A stretch of DNA of 64,000 nt. Source: GCA-2709075 sp038146865 (lineage in GTDB: Bacteria > Pseudomonadota > Alphaproteobacteria > MPNO01 > UBA2964). The stretch covers positions 558,001-622,000 of the forward strand of contig JAYQSL010000002.1 of assembly GCA_038146865.1 (NCBI GenBank), read 5' to 3'. Position numbers and translations under genes: made by a program. Position 1 is the first letter of the stretch; each line of letters begins with the position of its first letter. Below, one piece after another: positions 8,817 through 17,462 of this stretch. The notes under the pieces are model-generated. The model was not told where the DNA came from. It saw only the letters and a list, made by a program, of their open reading frames with translations, and searched no databases.

Positions 8817-9515
8817 TTGGTTTCTAAATTTGAAGATCATTGTTGGCAGGATTTGGTTGATCCAAAAGCGTTGCAAATTTATGCCGCCTACGAGCGGGTC
8901 ACCTACGTTGGAAAGCGTCCCGCCTTGCTTGCCATAGACCTGTATAAGCTCGCTTTTCAAGGGGGCGCAAAACCAGTCAATGAGATTATCGATAGCTACC
9001 CAAGTTCTTGTGGGGAAAATGCTTGGAATGCAGTCCCTCACCTCCAAAACCTTTTCAGTGCATGTCGCAATGCAGGCATTCCAGTTATCTACTCAACCAC
9101 AGAGTCACGAAAGGATGCGAATGTTGCTGCCGCTTATGCGACCAACAGGCAAAAGGTCGAACGCTCTGACGAGGTTTGGGAAATACAAGAAGAATTCTCG
9201 CCAGAGCCTGGCGACCTGATGGTGTATAAACAGCGCGCAAGTGCGTTTTATGGCACACCCTTAATTGCCCAGTTAAATCAAATGGATGTCGATAGTGTGA
9301 TCGTCTGCGGCGAGAGTACATCAGGTTGTGTGCGAGCTACCGTGCTTGATGCATATTCCAATGGTATCCACGTCACCCTAGCGGAAGAGGGGTGTTTTGA
9401 CCGGTACATGGATACGCATAAAATGAATTTATTTGACATGCATCACAAGTATGCGGACGTAATGCACGTCGAAGAAATAGTTGATGAATTAAACCGGCGC
9501 CATAACCAGGAATAA
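8817..9515 (+). CDS. isochorismatase-like cysteine hydrolase
   Basis: Member of the isochorismatase/nicotinamidase amidohydrolase superfamily, which hydrolyses amides such as carbamoylsarcosine or maleamate. The Asp-Lys-Cys triad is visible: Asp41 in LLAIDLYK, the Lys of VYKQRASAF, and the nucleophilic Cys of STSGCVRATVLDA. I choose a TTG start at 8817, because AAGGAG lies 6 bases before it; an in-frame ATG at 8775 has no such site and would add 14 residues. About 232 residues. A deacetylase-like gene follows after 8 bases, so the two likely work together on an N-containing substrate such as a ureide or amide. That pairing is inference. Confidence 0.88.
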   Translation: MVSKFEDHCWQDLVDPKALQIYAAYERVTYVGKRPALLAIDLYKLAFQGGAKPVNEIIDSYPSSCGENAWNAVPHLQNLFSACRNAGIPVIYSTTESRKDANVAAAYATNRQKVERSDEVWEIQEEFSPEPGDLMVYKQRASAFYGTPLIAQLNQMDVDSVIVCGESTSGCVRATVLDAYSNGIHVTLAEEGCFDRYMDTHKMNLFDMHHKYADVMHVEEIVDELNRRHNQE

Positions 9516-9523
9516 GATAGAAA

Positions 9524-10387
9524 ATGGAACCGCAGAAATACGGACCGTTTCCCTATACACCCATAAATCGACGGCCAAAATTAAGATGGCCTAATGGTGC
9601 TCACGTAGCTGTTTGGGTAATCCCAAATATTGAAAGCTTCGCACTCGATGAAAAAATTATAGGCGATAGAAAAATACCGGAAGTCCAACATTTTGCACAA
9701 CGTGATTATGGTGCCCGGATAGGTGTGTTTCGCATAATGGATGCCCTCTCCAAACGAAATATTAAAGGTTCGGTAACTTTGAATTCTGAGGTCTGTGACG
9801 TCTATCCAGAAATTATGGAAGATGCCATGGCTCTTGACTGGGAATTTCTAGGGCACAACCAATCAAATACAAGGCGACTTCACGACATTCCGCCAGAGAC
9901 TGAGCAACAGGTTATTCATGATGCCTTGCGAAGGATTACGGAAACCACGGGAGTGCGACCCAAAGGTTGGCTGGGATCGGGGATGTCAGAAACATGGAAC
10001 ACTCTAGACTACTTGGCTTCCGAGGGAATTGAGTATGTTGGAGATTGGGTTAATGATGACCAACCATATTTTATGGAAGTCAATGGGAAGCAACTAATAA
10101 GCCTTCCCTACACAGCAGAAATTAATGACCTACCCCAGTTTCGAGCTGGGCGGTCCAATGAAGAATTTGAGGCCATGGGGAAAGCCGCTTTCGATAGGCT
10201 TTACATAGAAGGAAAAACTTCTGGGAGAGTTATGGCAATCGCGATCCACCCATTTGTCATCGGTGTGTCGCATAGGATCTGGGTTCTCGAATCTATTCTC
10301 GATCATATCGCCGGCCACGAAAAGGTTTGGTTCGCAACAGGATCCGAAATCATAAACGCCTGGCGAAACTCAGGCGCGACTTTTTGA
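9524..10387 (+). CDS. polysaccharide deacetylase family protein (PuuE/allantoinase-like)
   Basis: NodB-fold hydrolase of 287 residues, cytoplasmic, without signal peptide. The sequence has the layout of the PuuE-type branch (metal-independent allantoinase relatives) rather than true chitin deacetylases. It has RDYGARIGVFRIMDAL near the N-terminus, GSVTLNSEVC, then EFLGHNQSN and the conserved GWLGSGMSET segment, and it ends with a segment (HPFVIGVSHR) typical of the group. Cotranscribed with the isochorismatase-like amidohydrolase upstream (gap 8 bases). The pair could open and hydrolyse a cyclic amide or ureide; the actual substrate is unknown. Confidence 0.87.
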   Translation: MEPQKYGPFPYTPINRRPKLRWPNGAHVAVWVIPNIESFALDEKIIGDRKIPEVQHFAQRDYGARIGVFRIMDALSKRNIKGSVTLNSEVCDVYPEIMEDAMALDWEFLGHNQSNTRRLHDIPPETEQQVIHDALRRITETTGVRPKGWLGSGMSETWNTLDYLASEGIEYVGDWVNDDQPYFMEVNGKQLISLPYTAEINDLPQFRAGRSNEEFEAMGKAAFDRLYIEGKTSGRVMAIAIHPFVIGVSHRIWVLESILDHIAGHEKVWFATGSEIINAWRNSGATF

Positions 10388-10476
10388 GTGGATACACTAC
10401 CGTAATCCAATCGCGAACAAATACCGTTTCTGACATTGATTTAAGCGCCATGATAAAATCTGATCTGGCTGCCAGA

Positions 10477-11028
10477 CTAACCTAGGGGTCGATCTCCACC
10501 TGGAACTTCCACTTCTGCTACATTCAAAGTCATTGCAATTACGTTGTAATGTCCCATCAGGGCAACCAGCTCGATAGCACCCTCTTTCCCATAGGCGTTC
10601 GAGATTTTATCGAAGGTCGCATCGCTAATCGAACGATTTTCATAAAGTTCAGTAGCAAATGCATAAATATCGGCCTCCGCAGATTGATCTGGGGAAAAAT
10701 CTGGACGTCTACCCTCACGGATCGCGTCTATAATGGCTTGATCAGTGCCTGCTTTTTGTGCCTCTTTTTCATGCGCATACCACTCATATTGGGCATTCCA
10801 GTGCTTAGCTGTAACTAGGATGGCAATCTCGCGAAGTGACCAAGGTATCGAGATCGCGTAGCGCACGTGAGCGCCAAGAGCCTGGACTAGGTCCGCAACA
10901 TCTGGCGCGTAAAGAAGTGCATGGAATGGCCCCCTAACACTTCCCCTTGGGCCACCTGCAATCGCATCGCTTACACGTTTTTGTCTCTCATCCATATTTT
11001 CAGGATCAATTTTAGGGAAACGCACCAT
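10477..11028 (-). CDS. carboxymuconolactone decarboxylase (AhpD-fold) family protein
   Basis: All-helical AhpD-fold protein of 183 residues. The segment LREIAILVTAKHWNAQYEWYAH is the family helix, but the redox CxxC of AhpD is replaced by residues without cysteine (AQYEWYAH), so peroxidase activity is unlikely. Members of this branch are often decarboxylase- or isomerase-like proteins of unknown reaction found in aromatic catabolic operons. It is the last gene of the nitrile-hydratase/molybdenum hydroxylase operon, with a 3-base gap to the hydroxylase gene. It probably handles a late intermediate or an oxidised product; inference only. Confidence 0.88.
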   Translation of the reverse strand: MVRFPKIDPENMDERQKRVSDAIAGGPRGSVRGPFHALLYAPDVADLVQALGAHVRYAISIPWSLREIAILVTAKHWNAQYEWYAHEKEAQKAGTDQAIIDAIREGRRPDFSPDQSAEADIYAFATELYENRSISDATFDKISNAYGKEGAIELVALMGHYNVIAMTLNVAEVEVPGGDRPLG

Positions 11029-11031
11029 TGT

Positions 11032-13368
11032 CTACTCCATATTTGTGCCCGCCCGAACTTTTTCCACTATCATGGACGGAGTTACGGGATAAGCGTTGAG
11101 TTTGACATTAAACGGGCTGAGGGCATTTTCAACCGCAGCGAGAAGAACCGGCATGGATGCCATGACGCCACACTCCCCTACCCCCTTAACTCCTATCGGA
11201 TTTCGGTCAGTGGGCGACTCATGGTGGATGATCTCGAAGTTTGGCACTTCGCACGCCGTCGGTATTAGATACTCGGCAAGATTAGTGCTGAGAGGTTGTC
11301 CTTCTTGATCGTACATCATTTCCTCATAGAAGGCATGACCTAAACCAAGAGTGACAGCTCCATGAACTTGTCCATCAACGATAAGAGGGTTCACTAAACG
11401 TCCGCTATCATGGACAACCACATAACGTAACACATTTACTTGGCCTGTTTCTGGGTCCACTTCAACCTCACACCCGTGCGCACCATTCGCATATGTGACA
11501 TTCTCGGGTTTAAAATCAACTTTGGCCTCCAGCCCAGCCGAAATCCCCTCGGGAAGAGAAACCCCAGGAATTCCAGCTACTGAATTCGCTATTTCTCTAA
11601 AACCTACTGATAGATCCTCAACCCCCTTAACAAATACACGTCCGTCTTTCAATTCTAGGTCTTCTTCAGAAGCCTCAAGCAAATGCGCGGCGACCGAAAT
11701 GACCTTGGCACGTACCTTTAGAGAGGCTTGATGAATAGCTGAGCCCGCGCAGACAGTTTGCCTACTAGCAAACCCCCCAATACCGTGACTGATAGACTCT
11801 GTATCTCCAGAAATAAAATTCACTTCACTCGGTTTAATTCCAAGTTGCTCCGCCGCAAGTTGGCTCATCGCTGTCCGAAAACCTTGCCCCATTGCAACGG
11901 CACCAGTGTATACCGATACCTGTCCAGAAGTTCCTATCCTGACAAGCCCACTTTCAAATGGGCCCCGACCGGTTGGTTTTACGTAATTTGCAATGGCCAA
12001 CCCAATATATCGTCCATCCATTTGAGCAGTTTTTTTCTTTGCAGAGAATTCAGAATACGCGAGTTCTGTCATTAAATTATTTTGACACGACAAATAGTCA
12101 CCGCTGTCATAAATTATTGGTTGCCCTGCTTGTGTTTTAAGAGGTTGTTCGTAAGGCATTTGTTCCGACGTGATCATATTATGGGCGCGAATTTCCGCGC
12201 GATCGATCCCAAGTTCGTCGGCCATTCTATCTAAGAGACGTTCCATTACGAAATTGCCTTGAGGATGACCTGCGCCCCGCATTGATGTCGAAGGCACCTT
12301 ATTTGTGTGAACTACCTTAACATCCATTCTGTAATTAGGGAGAACATAAGGACCTAAAATCGTTGTCGCCGCGCTAAATGGAATATTGGTTCCTCTCACT
12401 GTATAGGCACCCTGATCGTGATAAAGGCTCCCTCGAAGACCTACAAGCGTACCATCATGTTTTGCGGCTAACTCGACCTCCCATATTTGATCTCGCTCCT
12501 GAGTCGTAGTGAGAAGATGTTCGCGGCGGTCCTCTATCCATTTTACGGGACGGCCTAGCTTAATACTGGAGGCAATAATCGCTCCATCTTCAGGATAAAA
12601 ATTTAACTTGGGCCCAAATCCACCACCCAAATTCGGTACTAAGACCCTGACCTGATCCTCGTTAAAACCAAATAGATCAACGATAATTGCCTTATGCCCA
12701 TGCGGCTGCTGACAGGAAGCCCACATCGTAATTTTTTTTCTTAGAGGGTCGAAATTAGCTACACCACCCCGGCACTCCATTGATGAGGCAACGCCTCGAT
12801 GTTGCCGGAAGGTTTCTTTTACTAAATGGATGGACGAATTAAATCCCGCATCGGTATCCCCGAATGCTAATTCCACAGAACTAAAAACATTTTTATTTTT
12901 TCTGGTATCAACGGCTGGAGATCCTTCATATGCTCCTCGCATGCAATCTGTTACTGCCTCAAGAGGATCATATTCAACTTCAATCGAGGCAGCGGCATCC
13001 TCAGCCTCATATCGGGAATTCGCTATAACGATTGCAACTGGCTCTCCAACGTAGCAAACCTCGTCACGAGCTAGGACATAAGGCCCATATTCTTCGCGCG
13101 GCTGGGGTTTAGGGAAGGTCTCCGGGATTCTTTCCGTGGTCAAGACATCAATCAAATCATCTATGGTATACGCCGCAACAACCCCTGGCATTAGACGCGC
13201 TGCCGAGAGGTCAACTTTTTTTAACAAAGCATGAGGGTAAGAACTTCTTACAAAGCAAGCATGCAAGACACCAGAGGGTTTTATATCATCAATATACTTA
13301 GCTGACCCGACCAGTAATTCTTCATCTTCTAGCCGGACGATTGACCCGCCAAACTGTCCATCAGGCAT
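11032..13368 (-). CDS. xanthine dehydrogenase-family molybdopterin-binding subunit
   Basis: Large subunit of a molybdenum hydroxylase (CoxL/XdhB/NdhL-like) that hydroxylates an aromatic or heteroaromatic C-H using water. The N-terminal a/b hammerhead domain starts with the usual RLEDEELLVGSAKYIDD; a glycine-rich LGGGFGPK follows at about 240-250 and MRGAGHPQ at about 365. The active-site Glu is Glu732 in VKGVGECG. Length 778 residues fits. Partner 2Fe-2S and FAD subunit genes are not adjacent, nor elsewhere in the window, so they must be encoded elsewhere or the enzyme is unusual. It lies 27 bases after the nitrile hydratase alpha gene in the same operon. Confidence 0.93.
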   Translation of the reverse strand: MPDGQFGGSIVRLEDEELLVGSAKYIDDIKPSGVLHACFVRSSYPHALLKKVDLSAARLMPGVVAAYTIDDLIDVLTTERIPETFPKPQPREEYGPYVLARDEVCYVGEPVAIVIANSRYEAEDAAASIEVEYDPLEAVTDCMRGAYEGSPAVDTRKNKNVFSSVELAFGDTDAGFNSSIHLVKETFRQHRGVASSMECRGGVANFDPLRKKITMWASCQQPHGHKAIIVDLFGFNEDQVRVLVPNLGGGFGPKLNFYPEDGAIIASSIKLGRPVKWIEDRREHLLTTTQERDQIWEVELAAKHDGTLVGLRGSLYHDQGAYTVRGTNIPFSAATTILGPYVLPNYRMDVKVVHTNKVPSTSMRGAGHPQGNFVMERLLDRMADELGIDRAEIRAHNMITSEQMPYEQPLKTQAGQPIIYDSGDYLSCQNNLMTELAYSEFSAKKKTAQMDGRYIGLAIANYVKPTGRGPFESGLVRIGTSGQVSVYTGAVAMGQGFRTAMSQLAAEQLGIKPSEVNFISGDTESISHGIGGFASRQTVCAGSAIHQASLKVRAKVISVAAHLLEASEEDLELKDGRVFVKGVEDLSVGFREIANSVAGIPGVSLPEGISAGLEAKVDFKPENVTYANGAHGCEVEVDPETGQVNVLRYVVVHDSGRLVNPLIVDGQVHGAVTLGLGHAFYEEMMYDQEGQPLSTNLAEYLIPTACEVPNFEIIHHESPTDRNPIGVKGVGECGVMASMPVLLAAVENALSPFNVKLNAYPVTPSMIVEKVRAGTNME

Positions 13369-13395
13369 AGAGGCTCTCCTTATTTAATAATTCTA

Positions 13396-14094
13396 TCAAA
13401 GAGCCTTTGGATTCGTTACTCCAACCATACTGTCTCTGGTCACAATTGCGGCAAGTTGTTCTTGGGTCCAATCTTCCGTCCCAGCGGGCCTTTTTGGTAT
13501 GACCAAGTATCTTAGATCCGCCAGGCTATCGTGGACCCTTACGGTAACTTCGTCGGGAATGTCGGTGCCGAATTCTTTCAAGACCTTCCGAGGTTCGACG
13601 ACGACTCTCGCCCGATATGCCTTTGACCTATACCAATCTGGTGGCAACCCAAGAACTGCCCTTGGATAGCAAGAACACAGCGTACAAACGACTACATTTT
13701 GAACCTCGTCTGTATTCTCCAAAACTGTAAGCTTGGCACCTCCCGCATCAACTCCGAAATCTGCCATTGCCTCATTACCATCCGCGAGCAACCTTGTCTT
13801 AAAGTCTGGGTCTGTCCAGGCACGAGCTACAATTTCGGCACCTCGCGATGGCTGCCAACTCTCGAGCGTATTGCGTGCTTTGGTTATTTCTTCTTGAGTG
13901 ACGTGACCTTTCTCAATCAGTAATTCTCGGATCGCATAGACCATCAGCTCATAGCGCGTTGGCGGAGTATCTTCGAGGTCAGGTTGAAACTGACGATCAT
14001 GGTCATGAATATGTTCAAGTGCATGTGCATCTGCATCTAAATCACCATGACTATGACCATGATCATGTTCGTGTTTTTCAGTTTCATTCATCAT
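13396..14094 (-). CDS. nitrile hydratase alpha / thiocyanate hydrolase gamma-type subunit
   Basis: Metal-binding catalytic subunit of the nitrile hydratase family, which hydrates nitriles to amides (or thiocyanate to carbonyl sulfide and ammonia). The metal claw is VCTLCSC with Cys137, Cys140, Ser141 and Cys142; the Thr form (CTLCSC) is the cobalt type. PPDWYRSKAYRARVVVEPR follows, as in the family. The first 36 residues are an unusual histidine-rich tail (nine His, alternating with Asp/Glu), probably a metal-binding extension. It is third in the operon after the two split beta-type subunits, the order known for thiocyanate hydrolase scnBAC. Which substrate is used cannot be decided from sequence. 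Confidence 0.93.
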   Translation of the reverse strand: MMNETEKHEHDHGHSHGDLDADAHALEHIHDHDRQFQPDLEDTPPTRYELMVYAIRELLIEKGHVTQEEITKARNTLESWQPSRGAEIVARAWTDPDFKTRLLADGNEAMADFGVDAGGAKLTVLENTDEVQNVVVCTLCSCYPRAVLGLPPDWYRSKAYRARVVVEPRKVLKEFGTDIPDEVTVRVHDSLADLRYLVIPKRPAGTEDWTQEQLAAIVTRDSMVGVTNPKAL

Positions 14095-14106
14095 TTGAGT
14101 GCCCTT

Positions 14107-14394
14107 CTATTCCGCTGACCTCAGCCAATGCTCATAAATATCAATGTCGATAGTATCTTCAGAGGGTCCATCATAATGTCCCCAAATATCCGACTGGTTA
14201 AACCTAACACGATATAAACGCCTCAGGGGTTTTCCATCAAAGCCATATGCAAGCTCTTCCGGGTTTCTATGTTCTCCACAGACTCGCTCGATTTTTCCTA
14301 TCTTACCTCGACAATAATATGGCGTCCTTCGATGACCTGGAGGATGCGCATCAATCACCCTCACAATATCACCGATACCAAATAACTGGCTCAT
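14107..14394 (-). CDS. nitrile hydratase beta C-terminal-type subunit (SH3-like)
   Basis: 95-residue protein equal to the C-terminal half of a normal nitrile hydratase beta subunit. It has the SH3-like barrel with FGIGDIVRVIDAHPPGHRRTPYYCRGKIGKIERVCG and ends with LYRVRFNQSDIWG, as in the family. This subunit packs against the alpha subunit and forms the active-site cover. Its start overlaps the stop of the N-terminal-type gene by 4 bases (ATGA), so the two are translationally coupled. Split beta subunits are known in thiocyanate hydrolase (ScnA) and toyocamycin nitrile hydratase (ToyL), so this is a natural three-gene enzyme and not a frameshifted beta gene. Confidence 0.92.
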   Translation of the reverse strand: MSQLFGIGDIVRVIDAHPPGHRRTPYYCRGKIGKIERVCGEHRNPEELAYGFDGKPLRRLYRVRFNQSDIWGHYDGPSEDTIDIDIYEHWLRSAE

Positions 14395-14744
14395 AGACCC
14401 CGGACCTCGGAAATCCTCTTGGCAATGTCCTGCATCCGCTCTTCCAGTTCCTCCTCAGTAAATAGACCTTGTTCAACCAAGGTTATCTTCATAGACTCGG
14501 TGGTTCTCTCAAAATAGGCTAATTCGTTATACATTTCCTCGCCCATACCTTCTCGGGCCCGCCTACCCATATCAGTATTAATTACTTTTCTACCTTGCCC
14601 ACCCATCGAATTACTTATGGCGATAGATAATTTTTCCCAGGGCGCCACCTCAGTTGTTGTTGGATCAACCTCGCCATAATCAAGACCGCCTATATCGTGA
14701 TAACCGCGCCCAGGCTCAGACGCACTCGTAAATTTAGGGCCCAT
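14391..14744 (-). CDS. nitrile hydratase beta N-terminal-type subunit
   Basis: 117-residue protein equal to the N-terminal helical half of nitrile hydratase beta. It begins with an extended arm containing YHDIGGLDYGEVD, then a PWEK helix. YNELAYFERTTESMKITLVEQGLFTEEELEERM at about 70-103 corresponds to the beta-subunit helix that ends in the VEKGVLTxEEL pattern. It is the first gene of a five-gene minus-strand operon (beta-N, beta-C, alpha, molybdenum hydroxylase, AhpD-fold protein). The promoter must lie in the 132-base divergent region before the alpha/beta hydrolase gene. Corresponds to ScnB of thiocyanate hydrolase or ToyK. Confidence 0.9.
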   Translation of the reverse strand: MGPKFTSASEPGRGYHDIGGLDYGEVDPTTTEVAPWEKLSIAISNSMGGQGRKVINTDMGRRAREGMGEEMYNELAYFERTTESMKITLVEQGLFTEEELEERMQDIAKRISEVRGL

Positions 14745-14876
14745 TCATCTCTCCAATCGCAAGCTTGATCCCTATTGTCCCATTTTGAGAGCTTAGGTCA
14801 ATATTTCCTGATTTTCACCGTGGCCACCGCGCTTATATATTGGTTAAAATAATCCAGGTTTTAGGAGATTACGTCC

Positions 14877-15749
14877 GTGGCTAGCAACATTTATCGAAAC
14901 TATGATCAAGAAGAACTAGACTGGTGGTATAACGCGCGCGGTCGGTGCAAAGAGGTCGAAAAACTTAAACGAGATCAAGAGAAAGGCTCTGATTCCTGCC
15001 GTCAGAATTACCGGTGCGAGCTAAACATTCGTATCGGAGATACACCACGTGAAGCGCTAGATATCTATTATCCAAAAGGAGAGGGTCCCTTCCCGATACA
15101 CATTTTTTTTCATGGTGGATATTGGAAATCAAATGACAAAGAGAGTTCCGCTTACGTTGCAGATTCTTTAGTCCCTTTTGGAGCGATCGCAGTCATCGGC
15201 GAGTATACTCTTATCCCTGAGGTTCGTATGGATGAATTGCTGCGACAGTGTCGACAAGCTGTATCTTGGGTCTGGAAAAACGCTAAAAAGATAGGAGGAC
15301 GACAGGATCAGATCACGATTTCTGGACATTCCGCGGGAGGCCATATCACAGCCTCCATGTTGGCCACAGACTGGCCCAGTTATGACCCCACCATGCCCAC
15401 GTCACCGCTAAAGGCAGCGGTTGCCACAAGTGGCCTTTATGACCTTAGCCCGGTGCAATTGTGCTCACAAAACGATGACCTAAACTTGTCCGATGAAGAA
15501 GTTCGAAATTTCAGTCCCATCAACCAAGCCCCAAAATGTCAGGCTAAAGTATGGTTGCCTGTGGGTGGTGATGAAGGACCTGAATTCATAAGGCAAACAG
15601 AAGAGATGGCAGCCAGCTGGGCTGCGAAAGGGGTGCAAATCCACTCCACCGTCGAGTCAGGTCATGATCATTTTACGATCATGAATCAGCATATGGATGG
15701 TGATTGCGACTTCGCAAAAAGACTGAGGGATCACCTAGGGATATCCTAG
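14877..15749 (+). CDS. alpha/beta hydrolase (esterase/lipase, BD-FAE-like)
   Basis: Hormone-sensitive-lipase/BD-FAE type hydrolase of 290 residues. The oxyanion motif FFHGGYW (78-83) and nucleophile elbow ISGHSAGG with Ser152 are clear. The catalytic His is probably in ESGHDHF near residue 263, with an Asp in the VGGDEGPE region. It starts with GTG at 14877, 8 bases after TAGGAG. No signal peptide. Divergent from the nitrile hydratase operon and overlapping by 4 bases at the 3' end with the convergent AhpD-family gene. Related enzymes include kynurenine formamidase-like hydrolases, so an amide or ester substrate is possible. Confidence 0.88.
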   Translation: MASNIYRNYDQEELDWWYNARGRCKEVEKLKRDQEKGSDSCRQNYRCELNIRIGDTPREALDIYYPKGEGPFPIHIFFHGGYWKSNDKESSAYVADSLVPFGAIAVIGEYTLIPEVRMDELLRQCRQAVSWVWKNAKKIGGRQDQITISGHSAGGHITASMLATDWPSYDPTMPTSPLKAAVATSGLYDLSPVQLCSQNDDLNLSDEEVRNFSPINQAPKCQAKVWLPVGGDEGPEFIRQTEEMAASWAAKGVQIHSTVESGHDHFTIMNQHMDGDCDFAKRLRDHLGIS

Positions 15750-16366
15750 GTGCCAGATGGCTTTTGAGCTTTTGGAATGTGTTTGCCCGGGGCCCAATCG
15801 GTCCCTGAGAGTGTTTCCGAAGCCTTTCCAAACGCAACGCCCTCAAGTTCGGTCGCAAGAGAGTCATTCCATCGGTTAAGAAACCCATACCAGCTCACAA
15901 CAGCCAAGATCTCAGTTGCTCCCTCTTCTCCAAAATTTGAGATGACGTCAGCCACATCATCATCTGAAACCATATTGGGAATAGATGCTGCGGCTTGCGC
16001 AAACCGAAGTGCAGAGCGCTCCGCATCAGTGAATAGCTCGCTTTTCTCATAGTCCCAAAGAGCCGCAATTTTTTTGTCCTCTGCACCCCGTATAGCCGCA
16101 TTATTAGCGGTGTGCGCTACACAATAGTTACAACCCGCCGCCTGGCTGGCAACGTTTCCTACCAACGCAAGAAGGGCGGCAGGAACTTTATTATTGGAAT
16201 CAAATATAGCGGCATTGAGAGCACGGAATGCCTCCAGAACCTTCGGCTTTCTTGCCATTACCAAATTGGAATTTGGTACGTATCCCCTGGAGGCCTCGTA
16301 CGGTCTAAAAAACTTTTGGTCTAGATCTGGATAATCTTCTCTCTTAAGAGGCGGTATTCGGGTCAA
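15746..16366 (-). CDS. peroxidase-related AhpD-family protein
   Basis: Carboxymuconolactone decarboxylase/AhpD-fold protein of 206 residues with the redox-active motif intact: Cys79-x-x-Cys82 with His85 in AGCNYCVAHT. This matches the uncharacterised peroxidase-related branch (alkylhydroperoxidase like) and supports peroxide or organic hydroperoxide reduction. It is thus different from the cysteine-free AhpD-fold protein at 10.5-11.0 kb. It ends overlapping the convergent hydrolase gene by 4 bases. The PhtD-like gene lies 23 bases before its start on the same strand, so the two probably form an operon. Confidence 0.9.
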   Translation of the reverse strand: MTRIPPLKREDYPDLDQKFFRPYEASRGYVPNSNLVMARKPKVLEAFRALNAAIFDSNNKVPAALLALVGNVASQAAGCNYCVAHTANNAAIRGAEDKKIAALWDYEKSELFTDAERSALRFAQAAASIPNMVSDDDVADVISNFGEEGATEILAVVSWYGFLNRWNDSLATELEGVAFGKASETLSGTDWAPGKHIPKAQKPSGT

Positions 16367-16389
16367 GGTAATTTAAACCTAAATTAGAA

Positions 16390-17379
16390 CTAAAGTTTGG
16401 TAAGCTCAAAAACAGACTCTGCGAAAAGATCCTCAGGGCCCAACTTTCTGGCTGAGAGATGCTGTTCAAATGAGTACCTGGTCATTGCCTCAATTTCCCT
16501 GGCGTTCTCGTGGATCCCATATCGCCAATGGTCCTCTCCCATAAGATTTCTCACTTGCTCAAGCTCATAAACCGGCCATGGCATCGTTTGATAAAGATGC
16601 CCAACCTCCGTCATTTCCTCGTAACAAATTTCTTTTGCCTTCAAGAAGGCATTGTAAACATTCACAGGCAGCCACGGATGTTTCTCGACAATCGAGCGTT
16701 TAATCCCAACCAGGTGCATGATGGGAAACATTTGGGTTTTTTGGAAATAGGCCTGTTCGGCTGTTTTATAATCAGGAAATAAGCGATCTATATTTGGGTC
16801 ACTGTGATACGTGGAGGGAGCCCGTGCCGATATTACCGCGTCAAGTTTACCCTCTCCCAAATGCTGAGCCAGTGTCTCATCTTTTGGAATTGACTGGAGA
16901 TCTATTTCTGGCGGCAAATGAAGAGGAGCGCGTTCTTCACGACCGCCCTCTTCCAATCCGCCATTCCGCCAATGACACTCCTCCGGGTTAACCCCATATT
17001 CATCCTTCAGGATACCCCTCACCCACATAGCTGCGGTCATCTGATATTCGGGAACTCCAATTGTTTTACCTTTTAGGTCCTCCGGTCCCTTAATTCCCCG
17101 ATCTGTCCTGATATAAATTGATGAATGACGAAAAAGACGAGAAACAAAAGCAGGTATGCCAATGTAAGGGCTGCCATCTCTGGATTGTACATTCATATAG
17201 GAAGAGAAAGATAATTCGGTGACATCAAATTCCTGGTACTTGAATGCACGATGGAAGGCCTCTTCTGGAGGCATGGGCGAGCAAACCACTTCACAGCCGT
17301 CAACTGCAACCCGTCCGTCAAAGATAGCCCGTGTCCGGTCATAATCGCAGCAAGCGAGACTAATTGTTAATTTGGCCAT
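16390..17379 (-). CDS. 4,5-dihydroxyphthalate decarboxylase-like protein (PhtD/Pht5 family)
   Basis: 329-residue protein with the NMT1/periplasmic-binding-protein fold but no signal peptide, as in 4,5-dihydroxyphthalate decarboxylase. Landmarks are the N-terminus LTISLACCDYDRTRAIFDG, the DVTELSFSSYM segment, LKGKTIGVPEYQMTAAMWVRG, and FPIMHLVGIKR followed by HPWLP. The absence of an export signal and of any ABC permease or ATPase nearby argues for an enzyme in the cytoplasm, not a transport receptor. A paralog is encoded at 21.7-22.6 kb. Substrate may be any hydroxylated aromatic acid; automatic annotations often call these ABC transporter substrate-binding proteins. Confidence 0.8.
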   Translation of the reverse strand: MAKLTISLACCDYDRTRAIFDGRVAVDGCEVVCSPMPPEEAFHRAFKYQEFDVTELSFSSYMNVQSRDGSPYIGIPAFVSRLFRHSSIYIRTDRGIKGPEDLKGKTIGVPEYQMTAAMWVRGILKDEYGVNPEECHWRNGGLEEGGREERAPLHLPPEIDLQSIPKDETLAQHLGEGKLDAVISARAPSTYHSDPNIDRLFPDYKTAEQAYFQKTQMFPIMHLVGIKRSIVEKHPWLPVNVYNAFLKAKEICYEEMTEVGHLYQTMPWPVYELEQVRNLMGEDHWRYGIHENAREIEAMTRYSFEQHLSARKLGPEDLFAESVFELTKL

Positions 17380-17462
17380 ACCCTCTACTCCATTTTCTAA
17401 TATCTGGCGCTATTATCGAGATCATGACCGCAAAGACAAGGCGCTAAGGAAAGAGATTTATA

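Noticed and set aside
14107..14744. Beta subunit of nitrile hydratase appearing as two open frames, at first read as a frameshift
   Set aside because: The frames overlap as ATGA with proper starts and match the separate subunits of known three-subunit enzymes (ScnBAC, ToyJKL), so the split is natural.
16390..17379. PhtD-like protein as an ABC transporter receptor
   Set aside because: No signal peptide and no permease or ATPase gene anywhere near; the family includes cytoplasmic decarboxylases.
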